DNA of 64,000 bases, taken from assembly GCA_017407115.1 (NCBI GenBank), contig JAFQXD010000042.1, positions 1 to 64,000 on the forward strand, read 5' to 3'. Each line of letters starts with the position of its first letter. The stretch's first letter is position 1. Under the pieces are notes generated by a model. That model had not been told where the DNA came from and searched no databases. It saw nothing but the letters and a program-made list of their open reading frames with translations. Of this stretch, positions 16,460 through 24,085 are shown in pieces. Made by a program: the position numbers and the translations under genes. The stretch is from Methanobrevibacter sp. GTDB taxonomy: Archaea > Methanobacteriota > Methanobacteria > Methanobacteriales > Methanobacteriaceae.

Positions 16460-16849
16460 TCATTTTTTTAATTTTATTACCAAAAAGTATGATTTCCGCA
16501 AATCTTCCGGATCTAATACAATAGTCTGGCTCATTTCTAACAAAGAACATAACAAATTTAGCATTATATTTGCATAATGAATGACAGTATAATATTTTTC
16601 CGGATCTTCTTCTTTTAAATCAATTAAAGCCATAATATTCTCGGTTGTGTCAAAATAATCGAGAAAATCTGGATATTTACAAGTTATTTTTTCTTTGACT
16701 AAATCGATAACATCTGTGATTTTATCTTGATGCAAGAAGTTTACGATTGAATCAAACATTTCTGTAGATTTATCTTCTTGGACAGTTCCATAAGATTCTA
16801 AGAAACGTAATAAACTTTGTGTAGGGGTAAGTTTTTTCATATTAGTCAA
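16460..16849 (-). CDS. Unknown helical protein
   Basis: A 129-residue acidic protein (MTNMKKLTPTQSLLRFLES). It overlaps the stop of the upstream gene by 8 nt. No family recognised. Confidence 0.6.
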   Translation of the reverse strand: MTNMKKLTPTQSLLRFLESYGTVQEDKSTEMFDSIVNFLHQDKITDVIDLVKEKITCKYPDFLDYFDTTENIMALIDLKEEDPEKYYTVIHYANIMLNLLCSLLEMSQTIVLDPEDLRKSYFLVIKLKK

Positions 16850-17123
16850 GAACAGTATTTAGTTCATTTTCCATATTATCGATAGATTTGCTTATTAAAA
16901 ATTCATCTATCTTTTCAAGCATTTGGTCTATATTATTAAGAGAAGTATTCATAATATTTACATATAATGCATTAGCTAATTCTTTATCTATTTTGATAAA
17001 TTTATAATAAGCCATAGATGAAATGAAAAGGGCGTAATAATCTTTTATCGCCCCTTCATCTAATCCTGTGAATACTTCAAATAAAAATTCAGTTGAATAA
17101 ATTTTATTGAATAAATCTTCCAT
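16842..17123 (-). CDS. Unknown small helical protein
   Basis: A 93-residue acidic protein (MEDLFNKIYSTEFLFEVF), coupled to the ClpP-like gene upstream and overlapping the next by 8 nt. No family recognised. Confidence 0.6.
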   Translation of the reverse strand: MEDLFNKIYSTEFLFEVFTGLDEGAIKDYYALFISSMAYYKFIKIDKELANALYVNIMNTSLNNIDQMLEKIDEFLISKSIDNMENELNTVLD

Positions 17124-17124
17124 T

Positions 17125-17811
17125 TTAGATTAACTTAGTTTTTACCTTGTCAATTAAACCTAATTTCTTAGCTTCAGATGCAGACATATAATTATCGTAA
17201 GAAGTTAATGTCTTTAATTCATCGAGATCCTTACCAGTCTGTTTCTTAAAAATCTTATTCATATTATCAGTCCAAACTTGAAGTTCATGCTGAATAATAT
17301 TAATATCATTTAATTTACCACCTGTTGCTTCGATACCTGCTTGGTGAATCATAATTCTCGAAGAAGGGAATGCATATCTGTGACCGATTGTTCCACTTGC
17401 GAGAATAACAGAAGCCATAGAAGAGCAAGAACCGATACAAATTGTATGAACTTCAATTTCTTTACGCTTCAATTCATTAATGCAGTCGATAATTGCAAAA
17501 CCAGCATCACATTCGCCACCAGGAGAAGAAATATAAATCGTTACAGGTTTCTTTGTTCCATCATCGTAAAACGCAAGCTTCTGAATTACTCTAATGCCAA
17601 TTTCCCATGTAATAGGACCGACAATAAAAAGAACGCGGTTTGCTTCGAAATAGTTATTTCTAACAATATCAAAGTAATTCCCAAGCTCGCCAAGATTAAC
17701 TTGTTGACCTTCACCTTCTTCAGGAGGTAAATCCTCTTCTGGATTAAGTGGTTCTACATTTGGATTTTCATTTTGCGGAAAGAGCGGAGATTTTGTGTCT
17801 TTTGAATACAT
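17125..17811 (-). CDS. ClpP-like serine protease
   Basis: A 228-residue protein of the ClpP fold with a 45-residue acidic and proline-rich N-terminal extension. Visible features: YISSPGGECDAG, the nucleophile region IGSCSSMASVIL (Ser131 before Met-Ala), MIHQ (His156), and a C-terminal MSASEAKKLGLID. By my alignment the third catalytic residue of ClpP (first Asp in D-T-x-R-D) corresponds to Leu202 here; Asp206 remains nearby. It may still cut, use another acid, or act as a modified partner of host ClpP. AAAGG precedes the ATG. In related phages such proteases can serve in head maturation, but nothing local shows this. Confidence 0.8.
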   Translation of the reverse strand: MYSKDTKSPLFPQNENPNVEPLNPEEDLPPEEGEGQQVNLGELGNYFDIVRNNYFEANRVLFIVGPITWEIGIRVIQKLAFYDDGTKKPVTIYISSPGGECDAGFAIIDCINELKRKEIEVHTICIGSCSSMASVILASGTIGHRYAFPSSRIMIHQAGIEATGGKLNDINIIQHELQVWTDNMNKIFKKQTGKDLDELKTLTSYDNYMSASEAKKLGLIDKVKTKLI

Positions 17812-18076
17812 CTATATACCTTTGATTATTATTATTTATTTTAACAACTTTAGCAACTTTAGGTGCATCAAATTCTTCATCATATGGTAACTTCTTTTCT
17901 GTTTGGAATAAGATTTCACCATATTGAACAACCGCCTCTGCACCACAATATTGTATGATTTTAAATTTTCTTGGAACTGCATTAAACTTAAAGATTCCAA
18001 ATTCCTTATCACGAGATAACAAAGTATAAGTATTGCCTCGTTTATCCTTAAAGACTTGTCCAATTTCGAAATTCAT
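17768..18076 (-). CDS. Unknown small protein
   Basis: A 102-residue protein starting MNFEIGQVFKDKRGNTYTLL, probably a small beta barrel followed by a basic tail. Its last 14 codons overlap the start of the ClpP-like gene in another frame. Confidence 0.6.
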   Translation of the reverse strand: MNFEIGQVFKDKRGNTYTLLSRDKEFGIFKFNAVPRKFKIIQYCGAEAVVQYGEILFQTEKKLPYDEEFDAPKVAKVVKINNNNQRYIDVFKRHKISALSAK

Positions 18077-18078
18077 AA

Positions 18079-18303
18079 TTATACCAATTTATTCTTGCCT
18101 AAAAATGCATTGATTTTCTTATTAAGATCTTCATTCTTGGACGTGATAACTTTCATTTCTTCTTCGTTATAGTCATTATAATCAGTTACATATACCTTTG
18201 CATAATCTTCAAAATGTTCGTAAACATCTTCAAGAACAGATGCGTAAACAGTTTTAACCAATGTCAGTGGGGAGACTTCCTTCTTGTTCATCATTATATT
18301 CAT
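18079..18303 (-). CDS. Unknown small acidic protein
   Basis: A 74-residue protein rich in Asp, Glu and Tyr. The start could be the ATG at 18303, 18294 or 18291; none has a clear ribosome binding site. At the first start it overlaps the upstream gene by 50 nt. Confidence 0.5.
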   Translation of the reverse strand: MNIMMNKKEVSPLTLVKTVYASVLEDVYEHFEDYAKVYVTDYNDYNEEEMKVITSKNEDLNKKINAFLGKNKLV

Positions 18304-18547
18304 ATACTAATGCCTCTAATTTTTCAGTGAATTCGTTTTTCTTTTCAAAGTTTGGGATTATAGTTGTGACGTAAGCTAACCATTCGTGAAGAGTCTTTGG
18401 ATTCTTCAAGTTGTTATTAACTTTTGCAGCTTGGTCAACTACGTCTTTTAATGCTTTAAGTTTTTTTGGATCATTTACAATTCCGTAAAAATCCTTTTCT
18501 TTTTTAAATAATGGCGGCATTTTAAAATTACTTTTGCCATGTGCCAT
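18254..18547 (-). CDS. Unknown small helical protein
   Basis: A 97-residue lysine-rich protein (MAHGKSNFKMPPLFKKEKDF). It starts two bases after the upstream stop. No family recognised. Confidence 0.6.
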   Translation of the reverse strand: MAHGKSNFKMPPLFKKEKDFYGIVNDPKKLKALKDVVDQAAKVNNNLKNPKTLHEWLAYVTTIIPNFEKKNEFTEKLEALVYEYNDEQEGSLPTDIG

Positions 18548-18549
18548 TA

Positions 18550-19086
18550 TTAAGCTTCCTTATATACGCTGTTAACTTCTGCTAATCTATCTTTTTTCAT
18601 TTGTTCAGCATAGAATTTTTTGCTAAGTTCTGGATTAAAATCTTGAGAAGTAACTTTATCAGAAACTTCTGTGCTTTCGCCAACAGCTTGTGCACAAATA
18701 TCCATATTATTAGCTGCCATTCTTAATGCATGATTTTGGAAATCATGATACATTTCAGCAACAGATTCTTTAAGATAAGTATCAAAATTGTTTAATGGAT
18801 CATTTGGATCTGTTGATTGAGTTGTCTTTGCAACTTCATCGTATGCTTTAAACAATGCATTAGTAATTAAACTATTGAACGCTTGAGAAGTAGGTTGACA
18901 ATAACACAAGTCATGCTTATTAAATTCATTCTTAGGGAACTTAACAAAACGCTTTTCATTACGTTCATATAATTCGAGACCAGACAAGAGTAATTGATGT
19001 TCAAGAACTATAAGTCCAACACCGACTGCTCCTGTTCTACTTTTGTTTTTGTAAGGATAAACCTTAACTTTAGTTATCTTCATCAT
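18550..19086 (-). CDS. Unknown protein
   Basis: A 178-residue protein with an N-terminal beta-rich half (VKVYPYKNKSRTGAVGVGLI) and a helical second half. No family recognised. Confidence 0.6.
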   Translation of the reverse strand: MMKITKVKVYPYKNKSRTGAVGVGLIVLEHQLLLSGLELYERNEKRFVKFPKNEFNKHDLCYCQPTSQAFNSLITNALFKAYDEVAKTTQSTDPNDPLNNFDTYLKESVAEMYHDFQNHALRMAANNMDICAQAVGESTEVSDKVTSQDFNPELSKKFYAEQMKKDRLAEVNSVYKEA

Positions 19087-19097
19087 AATTGTATTCC

Positions 19098-19526
19098 TTA
19101 ACCTTCAAGTGTTTCTGCAAACTGTTCTAATTCATGAACAGCAAATTCATAATCAGTTGGCTTCAGAATACCATTCTGTGTGACAATCTGCAAAACCATG
19201 TCGAGCATTTGCTTAATAACCTTATTAGGTTCTGCTTCAATAATTTTGCACATCTTTTCAATAACATCTTCAGGGACTTTATGAATAAAAGTTGAGTCGT
19301 TATTATAATCAATGAAATACTTATGGAAATCGTTAATATACCAGAGAGCTTTCTTAAGATCCTTCTTAGGAGTTCCCTTATCACGATAACGCATGCAATA
19401 TTTCCAACAGTTTCCGAGGTCAAATTGCAACCAACGAGTTACTTCGATTGCTTCAATACCTGATTCATGAGATCTGTAATGCTTAGGTTCGTTTACTTCT
19501 TGTTCAAGAGTTTGTCCATTAATCAT
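19098..19526 (-). CDS. DUF3310-type phage protein
   Basis: A 142-residue protein with the common phage motif of this family: EPKHY, then GIEAIEVTRWLQF, GNCWKYCMRYRDKG and DLKKALWYIND. Members are widespread in phages, sometimes annotated as nucleotide kinase-like without proof. The ATG overlaps the stop of the upstream gene by 8 nt. Confidence 0.75.
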   Translation of the reverse strand: MINGQTLEQEVNEPKHYRSHESGIEAIEVTRWLQFDLGNCWKYCMRYRDKGTPKKDLKKALWYINDFHKYFIDYNNDSTFIHKVPEDVIEKMCKIIEAEPNKVIKQMLDMVLQIVTQNGILKPTDYEFAVHELEQFAETLEG

Positions 19527-19848
19527 ATAGTGTGTCCTCTTTATTTAATACGTTTAAGATGTTATTTTCTAGTTCTTTGCTTTTTAATGCATGGTCTTGT
19601 AATTTCTTATCATTTTCAATATCTGCTTTAATCTGCTTATTTCTTTCCATTGCTTGGAAAACACGGATTGGAACAAATATTGTTAAACCATAACCAACTA
19701 CAATTCCAATTATAGGTAAAATATTTTTGAAAAAATAAAACAACCCGTTTTGGACTGTCTGGCCAAAAACACCAACTGTAGCGAGAATGACGCTATAGAC
19801 CAAAACGCTGATTGCAATAATAATGATATTAGAACGATTCATTTTCAT
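19519..19848 (-). CDS. Small membrane protein with two transmembrane segments
   Basis: A 109-residue protein. Hydrophobic segments lie at about residues 7-28 (IIIIAISVLVYSVILATVGV) and 42-63 (ILPIIGIVVGYGLTIFVPI), followed by a charged helical tail of 40 residues. Holin-like topology is conceivable but not shown. It overlaps the GroES-like gene by 20 nt. Confidence 0.65.
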   Translation of the reverse strand: MKMNRSNIIIIAISVLVYSVILATVGVFGQTVQNGLFYFFKNILPIIGIVVGYGLTIFVPIRVFQAMERNKQIKADIENDKKLQDHALKSKELENNILNVLNKEDTLYD

Positions 19849-20818
19849 CTAAAATTACCTCGATTTCAGATTCTGGAAGAATGAAACATTCTTCATTTGT
19901 AATCTTTCCATCTGCACCTGCAATAGGCAATTTAAGCTTCTTGTTATTGTCCTTTGCGTCGATATAGATGATTCTATCACCAACCTTAACACCAGAGGCC
20001 AAGTTATCACCGAGATAAATAACCTTTGCTTCGACCAAATGACCTTCCTTATCTTCATCTGGAAGATAAATACCAGTTGCGGTCTGCTTAATTCCAGTAT
20101 CACGTTGGACTAAGATATGCTTTTCCTTAATTTTCTTTAATGCAGTCATATTTCCTTCTTTATCAGTGCTAATTAAAACGTCGAGTGCAGAATCGGGAAC
20201 ATCATAGAATGTTTCCTTAACAATATCACCCTTTTCATTTGTCATTGGAATTGTAAGCTTAATGGCTTGCATTTCAATAAATGCAACCTTATCACCTGGT
20301 TGGGCAAAACAACCCTGACGCTGATCCTTCTGGGAATCATATTTTCCCGGACCAGTCATAACAACAGTACCAGTAATATTATTGATTGTTCTATTTAATT
20401 CAACAATGTGAATTCCGCCGAGAGTAACTTTATCTGTCTTATCACGCTTAATTAAGACGTAGTTTTCCTTGACAGACTTAATACCACAAATCTTACCATC
20501 GACTTCGTTAAGTACTAATATACATTCTTTTGCTTCAACTTTAAATACTGTTCGCTTAGAAATTTTACCATCTGCACCCTTAACATTGAGTTGGATAGTC
20601 TTTGCGATACCAGGATTGTAAACAACTAAGTCGCCAACTGCGATCTCTGGGGGTATCTGCTTGGAATGAAATTTATTAAAACGACCTGGGCCAACCTGAA
20701 CTACACGTCCATAAGCCATAGGAATTGTGAAATTTTTTGCAAGAGTAAGTCCACCAATAGCAAGTTTATCGATAGATTCTTCATTTTCAATAAGAATATT
20801 GAAGTCTGTAACCTTCAT
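19829..20818 (-). CDS. GroES-like co-chaperonin with three tandem Cpn10 domains
   Basis: A 329-residue protein built from three consecutive GroES-type domains, at about residues 1-108, 113-215 and 226-329. Each starts with the first strand (FNILIEN; NYVLIKRD; KHILVQRD), has a mobile-loop-like GG/TG segment (GGLTLAKN; GGIHIVEL; ATGIYLPD) and the following strand with its turn (GRVVQVGPGRF; GTVVMTGPGKYD; AKVIYLGDN), then a VGD-like turn (AVGDLVVY; PGDKVAFI; VGDRIIYI). GroES and T4 gp31 are single-domain, seven-subunit lids of GroEL; gp31 is needed to fold the capsid protein. A triple fusion is unusual because three does not divide seven. Domain 3 keeps the most GroES-like loop. Confidence 0.82.
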   Translation of the reverse strand: MKVTDFNILIENEESIDKLAIGGLTLAKNFTIPMAYGRVVQVGPGRFNKFHSKQIPPEIAVGDLVVYNPGIAKTIQLNVKGADGKISKRTVFKVEAKECILVLNEVDGKICGIKSVKENYVLIKRDKTDKVTLGGIHIVELNRTINNITGTVVMTGPGKYDSQKDQRQGCFAQPGDKVAFIEMQAIKLTIPMTNEKGDIVKETFYDVPDSALDVLISTDKEGNMTALKKIKEKHILVQRDTGIKQTATGIYLPDEDKEGHLVEAKVIYLGDNLASGVKVGDRIIYIDAKDNNKKLKLPIAGADGKITNEECFILPESEIEVILDENESF

Positions 20819-20830
20819 TATTACCTCTAA

Positions 20831-21487
20831 TTATAGTTTAAACAAAAAGTCGTGTTTTGAATATTTTGAATTTTTAACATGACAGCTATTCGTAATCAAT
20901 AGCCTACCGTCGGATTCTTGAATTTCTTGAGTATTACCGCAACCATAGTGCCATATTTTTGAATTATTTATAATATCCATACTGGTTGGGTTGTAATAAG
21001 AAATCATAACATCGACAACTGGTGATTTATTTATAATCTTTTCATAACGCTCTTTTTCAAAAGACATATATTCGTCTTTAGAGTCTGTCCACCAGTTCCA
21101 TTGGGAAATATCTTCCCGCATGTCAAAACCCATAAATCCTGCAAGAGTAATATCTTCTACATTAAAGACGTGACCATCTAATCTCTTGGGGATGCATTTA
21201 TTTTTTTGTAAAGCACCAAAACCTTTGGAAATTCTTTCGAATTTAAAATCTAACGGTATATCGGATTTTAAATCACTACCACCATATACATAATAAACAT
21301 TTGGATATCGTTGAGCTAATCTAATTAAAAATGTAATTTCAATATCCAAAAATTCCGATATACCGCCAGCAATACATACCATATCAGCTGGTAAGAAATA
21401 TTCATCAATAAATCTGTCGTATAACTCAGCTTTACGTTTTCTATCGTTATACGGAACATCGATATTATTAATGAAAAAACACTCCAT
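20831..21487 (-). CDS. Calcineurin-like phosphoesterase relative lacking metal ligands
   Basis: A 218-residue protein with the outline of a metallophosphoesterase, but the metal-binding motifs are changed: the usual GD reads AGGISEF, GNHD reads GGSD, the SH before NP reads ISYYNPTSMD, and GHTH reads YGCGNTQE. Strands and spacing (VYYVYGG, LAGFMGFD, LLITNS) are kept. I infer a protein without phosphatase activity, perhaps a binding protein. It sits between the GroES-like gene and gene 21489. Confidence 0.7.
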   Translation of the reverse strand: MECFFINNIDVPYNDRKRKAELYDRFIDEYFLPADMVCIAGGISEFLDIEITFLIRLAQRYPNVYYVYGGSDLKSDIPLDFKFERISKGFGALQKNKCIPKRLDGHVFNVEDITLAGFMGFDMREDISQWNWWTDSKDEYMSFEKERYEKIINKSPVVDVMISYYNPTSMDIINNSKIWHYGCGNTQEIQESDGRLLITNSCHVKNSKYSKHDFLFKL

Positions 21488-21488
21488 A

Positions 21489-21797
21489 TTAATCTACAAT
21501 AGAATTACGAAGTGCACGGTACATAACCATTACTTGCTTTTCGAATGGTGTCTGCTTTTCCTTCCAACGGATAATACGTTCAGCTTCGCTACAGATAACT
21601 GCTGCAGGGAAAGAAAGCGGATGAAGATGGGATTCAGCAACCTGGGTAATTTCCGGGTTTCTGATACCAGTTCCAACCAATTCCCTACGGTTACGGGACT
21701 GAACTGTACTTGTTGTGACCTTGTATGCCTTACCAGTCTTGGTATTCATGACATACGAATTTTCTGTAATTTGATTCTTTTTCATGTTTATCTCCAT
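21489..21797 (-). CDS. Unknown small protein, first of the long minus operon
   Basis: A 102-residue basic protein (MEINMKKNQITENSYVMN). GGAG lies close to the start; an internal ATG (MKKNQ, 21785) is an alternative start. It is the first gene behind the promoter at 21820-21848. No family recognised. Confidence 0.6.
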   Translation of the reverse strand: MEINMKKNQITENSYVMNTKTGKAYKVTTSTVQSRNRRELVGTGIRNPEITQVAESHLHPLSFPAAVICSEAERIIRWKEKQTPFEKQVMVMYRALRNSIVD

Positions 21798-21819
21798 TTA
21801 TCGTTAAATGTTTGTTTAC

Positions 21820-21848
21820 AATATAGAAAAAAGTCGTCTGCCTGTAAA
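21820..21848 (-). promoter_or_regulatory. Sigma-70-like promoter of the 14.7-21.8 kb operon
   Basis: On the minus strand: TTTACA (21848-21843), 17-base spacer, TATATT (21825-21820). Confidence 0.75.
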
Positions 21849-21878
21849 CCCAGGTGACTGAATTTTTATTTGTAAATT

Positions 21879-22178
21879 CTATTTATCGAAATCATTGGAA
21901 ATTTCATGTCCGTAAATATCATGAAAAATTACAGAATAACCTTTAGTAGTTCTGTAAATTCCATCAATTATTAAACTATCGTCTGCTTTTATACTATGTG
22001 GACCAGACTTACATTCTGGGTGATAAATTAACCTATGATGAGTAGGGCAGAATGTCAAAGTTACATTCTGATTAAGTCTTGGCCAAAGTTCTCTTGGAAT
22101 AATATGATGGAATTCAATTTTATTTCGACTGGTCGTTGTATATTGACAACCAGGATAATGACAAATATATAATTTCAC
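21879..22178 (-). CDS. HNH nuclease-like protein
   Basis: A 99-residue protein with zinc-finger-like CHYPGCQY, then the HNH core FHHIIP and FCPTHHRLIYHP. Such proteins nick or cut DNA and may be mobile or act in packaging. The start is GTG at 22178; a late box on the minus strand lies four bases upstream, the same spacing as at other late genes, which supports this start. Confidence 0.7.
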   Translation of the reverse strand: MKLYICHYPGCQYTTTSRNKIEFHHIIPRELWPRLNQNVTLTFCPTHHRLIYHPECKSGPHSIKADDSLIIDGIYRTTKGYSVIFHDIYGHEISNDFDK

Positions 22179-22182
22179 ATGC

Positions 22183-22194
22183 TATTTATAAATA
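22183..22194. promoter_or_regulatory. Palindromic divergent late promoter
   Basis: TATTTATAAATA contains TATAAATA on both strands, serving the HNH gene (minus, four-base gap to GTG) and gene 22201 (plus, six-base gap). Confidence 0.65.
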
Positions 22195-22200
22195 ATGTAT

Positions 22201-22977
22201 ATGAATCTTAATGAATTTTTGGAAAATAATATTCCTGGCTATAAATTGCTCGATGTGCTATACAACAATGATGATATTATTGTTGATTATTACGATGTAG
22301 ATGCAGAAGATTTACCTAAAAATAATGCTCCTTCTGATTTAATTCTTGATAAGGAAACAGTCATTAAAGCACTAAAAACAAAGAACATAAAAATGTCAGA
22401 ATTTGATAAGATTCTAAACAAATATGGCTGGTATATGTCAAAGGTCAAAGATGATTATATTCATATTTTGAAATTGAATAATATGGATAATGGTTATTAT
22501 GACGATGAAAATAAAGCACTTAATGGTTTGTATTTACATATAACTTCTGTAAAACCGTCTATAATTTTGAATCAGGGACTAAAAGCTCTTGCTTCTACAG
22601 ATGATGAATTGGATAAAACCAATACAATGAAACGTGGAATTATTTATCCAAACAAGAGAGTATATCTTTGGAAACTTGAAGATATTTGTAGTGTAAAGAA
22701 AGGTTCTGAAGATATAGGTAAAATTCTTGCAAAAAGTATTAAAACATTATTTGATGAAATCGATGCAAGACACTATGGTAATTATGTATATCTTGCACAA
22801 TTACCAGGAGGATTAAAAACCCATTTTGATAATGAATATGGAGAATTCTTACCAGCAAGATATATCACACAAAATGTTCCGCCAAGTTATTTGAGATTTG
22901 TTGGAACAGTAGAACAGATTTCTACAATTATAGAATATTCAGAGTTTACAAGATTAAGAGAGATTTTCGGGGTATAA
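22201..22977 (+). CDS. Possible ADP-ribosyltransferase-like protein (H-Y-E type)
   Basis: A 258-residue protein. From about residue 107 it reads GLYLHITSVKPSIILNQGLKA, resembling the opening of ART-superfamily proteins with a histidine (HITS, then IL..GL), followed by strands RVYLWKLEDI and YVYLAQLPGG, and near the end PARYITQNVPPSYLRFVG, a typical closing strand. The match is by eye and moderate. I use the ATG at 22201 (MNLNEFLENN); an ATG at 22195 adds two residues. Late promoter without leader. Confidence 0.5.
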   Translation: MNLNEFLENNIPGYKLLDVLYNNDDIIVDYYDVDAEDLPKNNAPSDLILDKETVIKALKTKNIKMSEFDKILNKYGWYMSKVKDDYIHILKLNNMDNGYYDDENKALNGLYLHITSVKPSIILNQGLKALASTDDELDKTNTMKRGIIYPNKRVYLWKLEDICSVKKGSEDIGKILAKSIKTLFDEIDARHYGNYVYLAQLPGGLKTHFDNEYGEFLPARYITQNVPPSYLRFVGTVEQISTIIEYSEFTRLREIFGV

Positions 22978-22980
22978 ATA
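22973..22980 (+). promoter_or_regulatory. Late promoter box four bases from a start codon
   Basis: TATAAATA, then ATAT, then the ATG of the neck protein gene at 22985. The box overlaps the stop of the upstream gene. Confidence 0.75.
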
Positions 22981-22984
22981 ATAT

Positions 22985-24013
22985 ATGGCTGATAACATTC
23001 AAATAGAAGATAATCCAATGCTTGATCATGACCCGATGCAACCGTTTGTTCCGCATCCAGGTGGAAGATCTCGCTTGAAACCTATTCCGCCGGGACCTAT
23101 ACCTCCAGGGCCAGAACCTGGACCAGGACCTGAGCCAGGACCACGTCCTCATCCACATCCATTTCCTGATCCTCCAGTAGGACCAGGACCTTGGACTCAT
23201 CCAACTCCTCATTATCCGCAACAACCACAGAATAATTGTGATCCAGTTCTCGAAGGCACAATGATTCAGAACGTTGCACAGTTGAGAAACTATATCAAGT
23301 TGATGTTAGGAAGTCCTGTTATTTGTATCGAAATTTCTGATGAACAGTTGAACTATATTATTGGTGATACTATCAGATATATTCAGAGATATTATTTCAG
23401 ACGTGGTAATTATCGTGATTATTTAATCATGGAATTACAACCAGGAAAGACACATTACAAGATTTGTCAAGAACTTGATACAATCGTTGATTTCCAGACA
23501 AGTAACTGGTTAGGTGATATTAATGAATTGTTTACTTTGCCTCATAATGCTCTTTATGATTCTGTTATGAGTATGAATAGTTCTTCTATTTTCCGTGGTT
23601 CTTGTTATGGTAACAGTGCAGGTTATGGCGATATGCTTGGAAACTGGAATGCTTCTTTAATGTGGCTCGAACAGGCTAAGTTAGATTTCGGTGAATCTTA
23701 TCAGATTAGATTCAATGAAGCTGAAAAAGAACTTGCAATTTGGCCAACTCCAAGAAAACCGGTCCGTGGTATTATGGAAGTTTATAAGAAACAGACATCA
23801 AGAAAGATATTTAATGATGTTATGTTTAGAAAGATGGTCGTAGCAAGAGCTGGTCAAGTTTGGACAAATTCTTTAAGAAAATATAATTTAACCATTTCGG
23901 GAGGGGGTACATTAAATGCCGATTCTTTATATGCAAGCTATAAAGAAGAATATGACTGGTGTTTAGAGCAAATTCGTTTGGAAAGCCCCGCCGGAGAATT
24001 TTGGTTGTCATAA
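22985..24013 (+). CDS. Neck protein, T4 gp13-like, with proline-rich N-terminus
   Basis: A 342-residue head-closure protein of the T4 gp13 type. Diagnostic stretches are LRNYIKLMLGSPVICIEISD, EQLNYIIGDTIRYIQRYYFR and a C-terminal helix ending EQIRLESPAGEFWLS. The first 85 residues are a proline- and glycine-rich extension (PGPEPGPGPEPGPRPHPHP). In T4, gp13 closes the filled head before tail joining. The gp14-type partner is encoded far away at 51033. Confidence 0.75.
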   Translation: MADNIQIEDNPMLDHDPMQPFVPHPGGRSRLKPIPPGPIPPGPEPGPGPEPGPRPHPHPFPDPPVGPGPWTHPTPHYPQQPQNNCDPVLEGTMIQNVAQLRNYIKLMLGSPVICIEISDEQLNYIIGDTIRYIQRYYFRRGNYRDYLIMELQPGKTHYKICQELDTIVDFQTSNWLGDINELFTLPHNALYDSVMSMNSSSIFRGSCYGNSAGYGDMLGNWNASLMWLEQAKLDFGESYQIRFNEAEKELAIWPTPRKPVRGIMEVYKKQTSRKIFNDVMFRKMVVARAGQVWTNSLRKYNLTISGGGTLNADSLYASYKEEYDWCLEQIRLESPAGEFWLS

Positions 24014-24022
24014 TTAAATTAT

Positions 24023-24030
24023 TATAAATA
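24023..24030 (+). promoter_or_regulatory. Late promoter box overlapping a terminator
   Basis: TATAAATA directly abuts the hairpin at 24030-24062, upstream of the homing endonuclease at 24086. Whether it acts is uncertain, as the transcript would begin inside the hairpin. Confidence 0.35.
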
Positions 24031-24062
24031 AAACGTAGGTACTGCGAATACCTACGTTTTTT
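24030..24062 (+). terminator. Terminator of the neck protein gene
   Basis: 12-bp stem AAAACGTAGGTA / TACCTACGTTTT followed by TT. Confidence 0.8.
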
Positions 24063-24085
24063 ATTCACAAGAAATGGAGGTTCTT

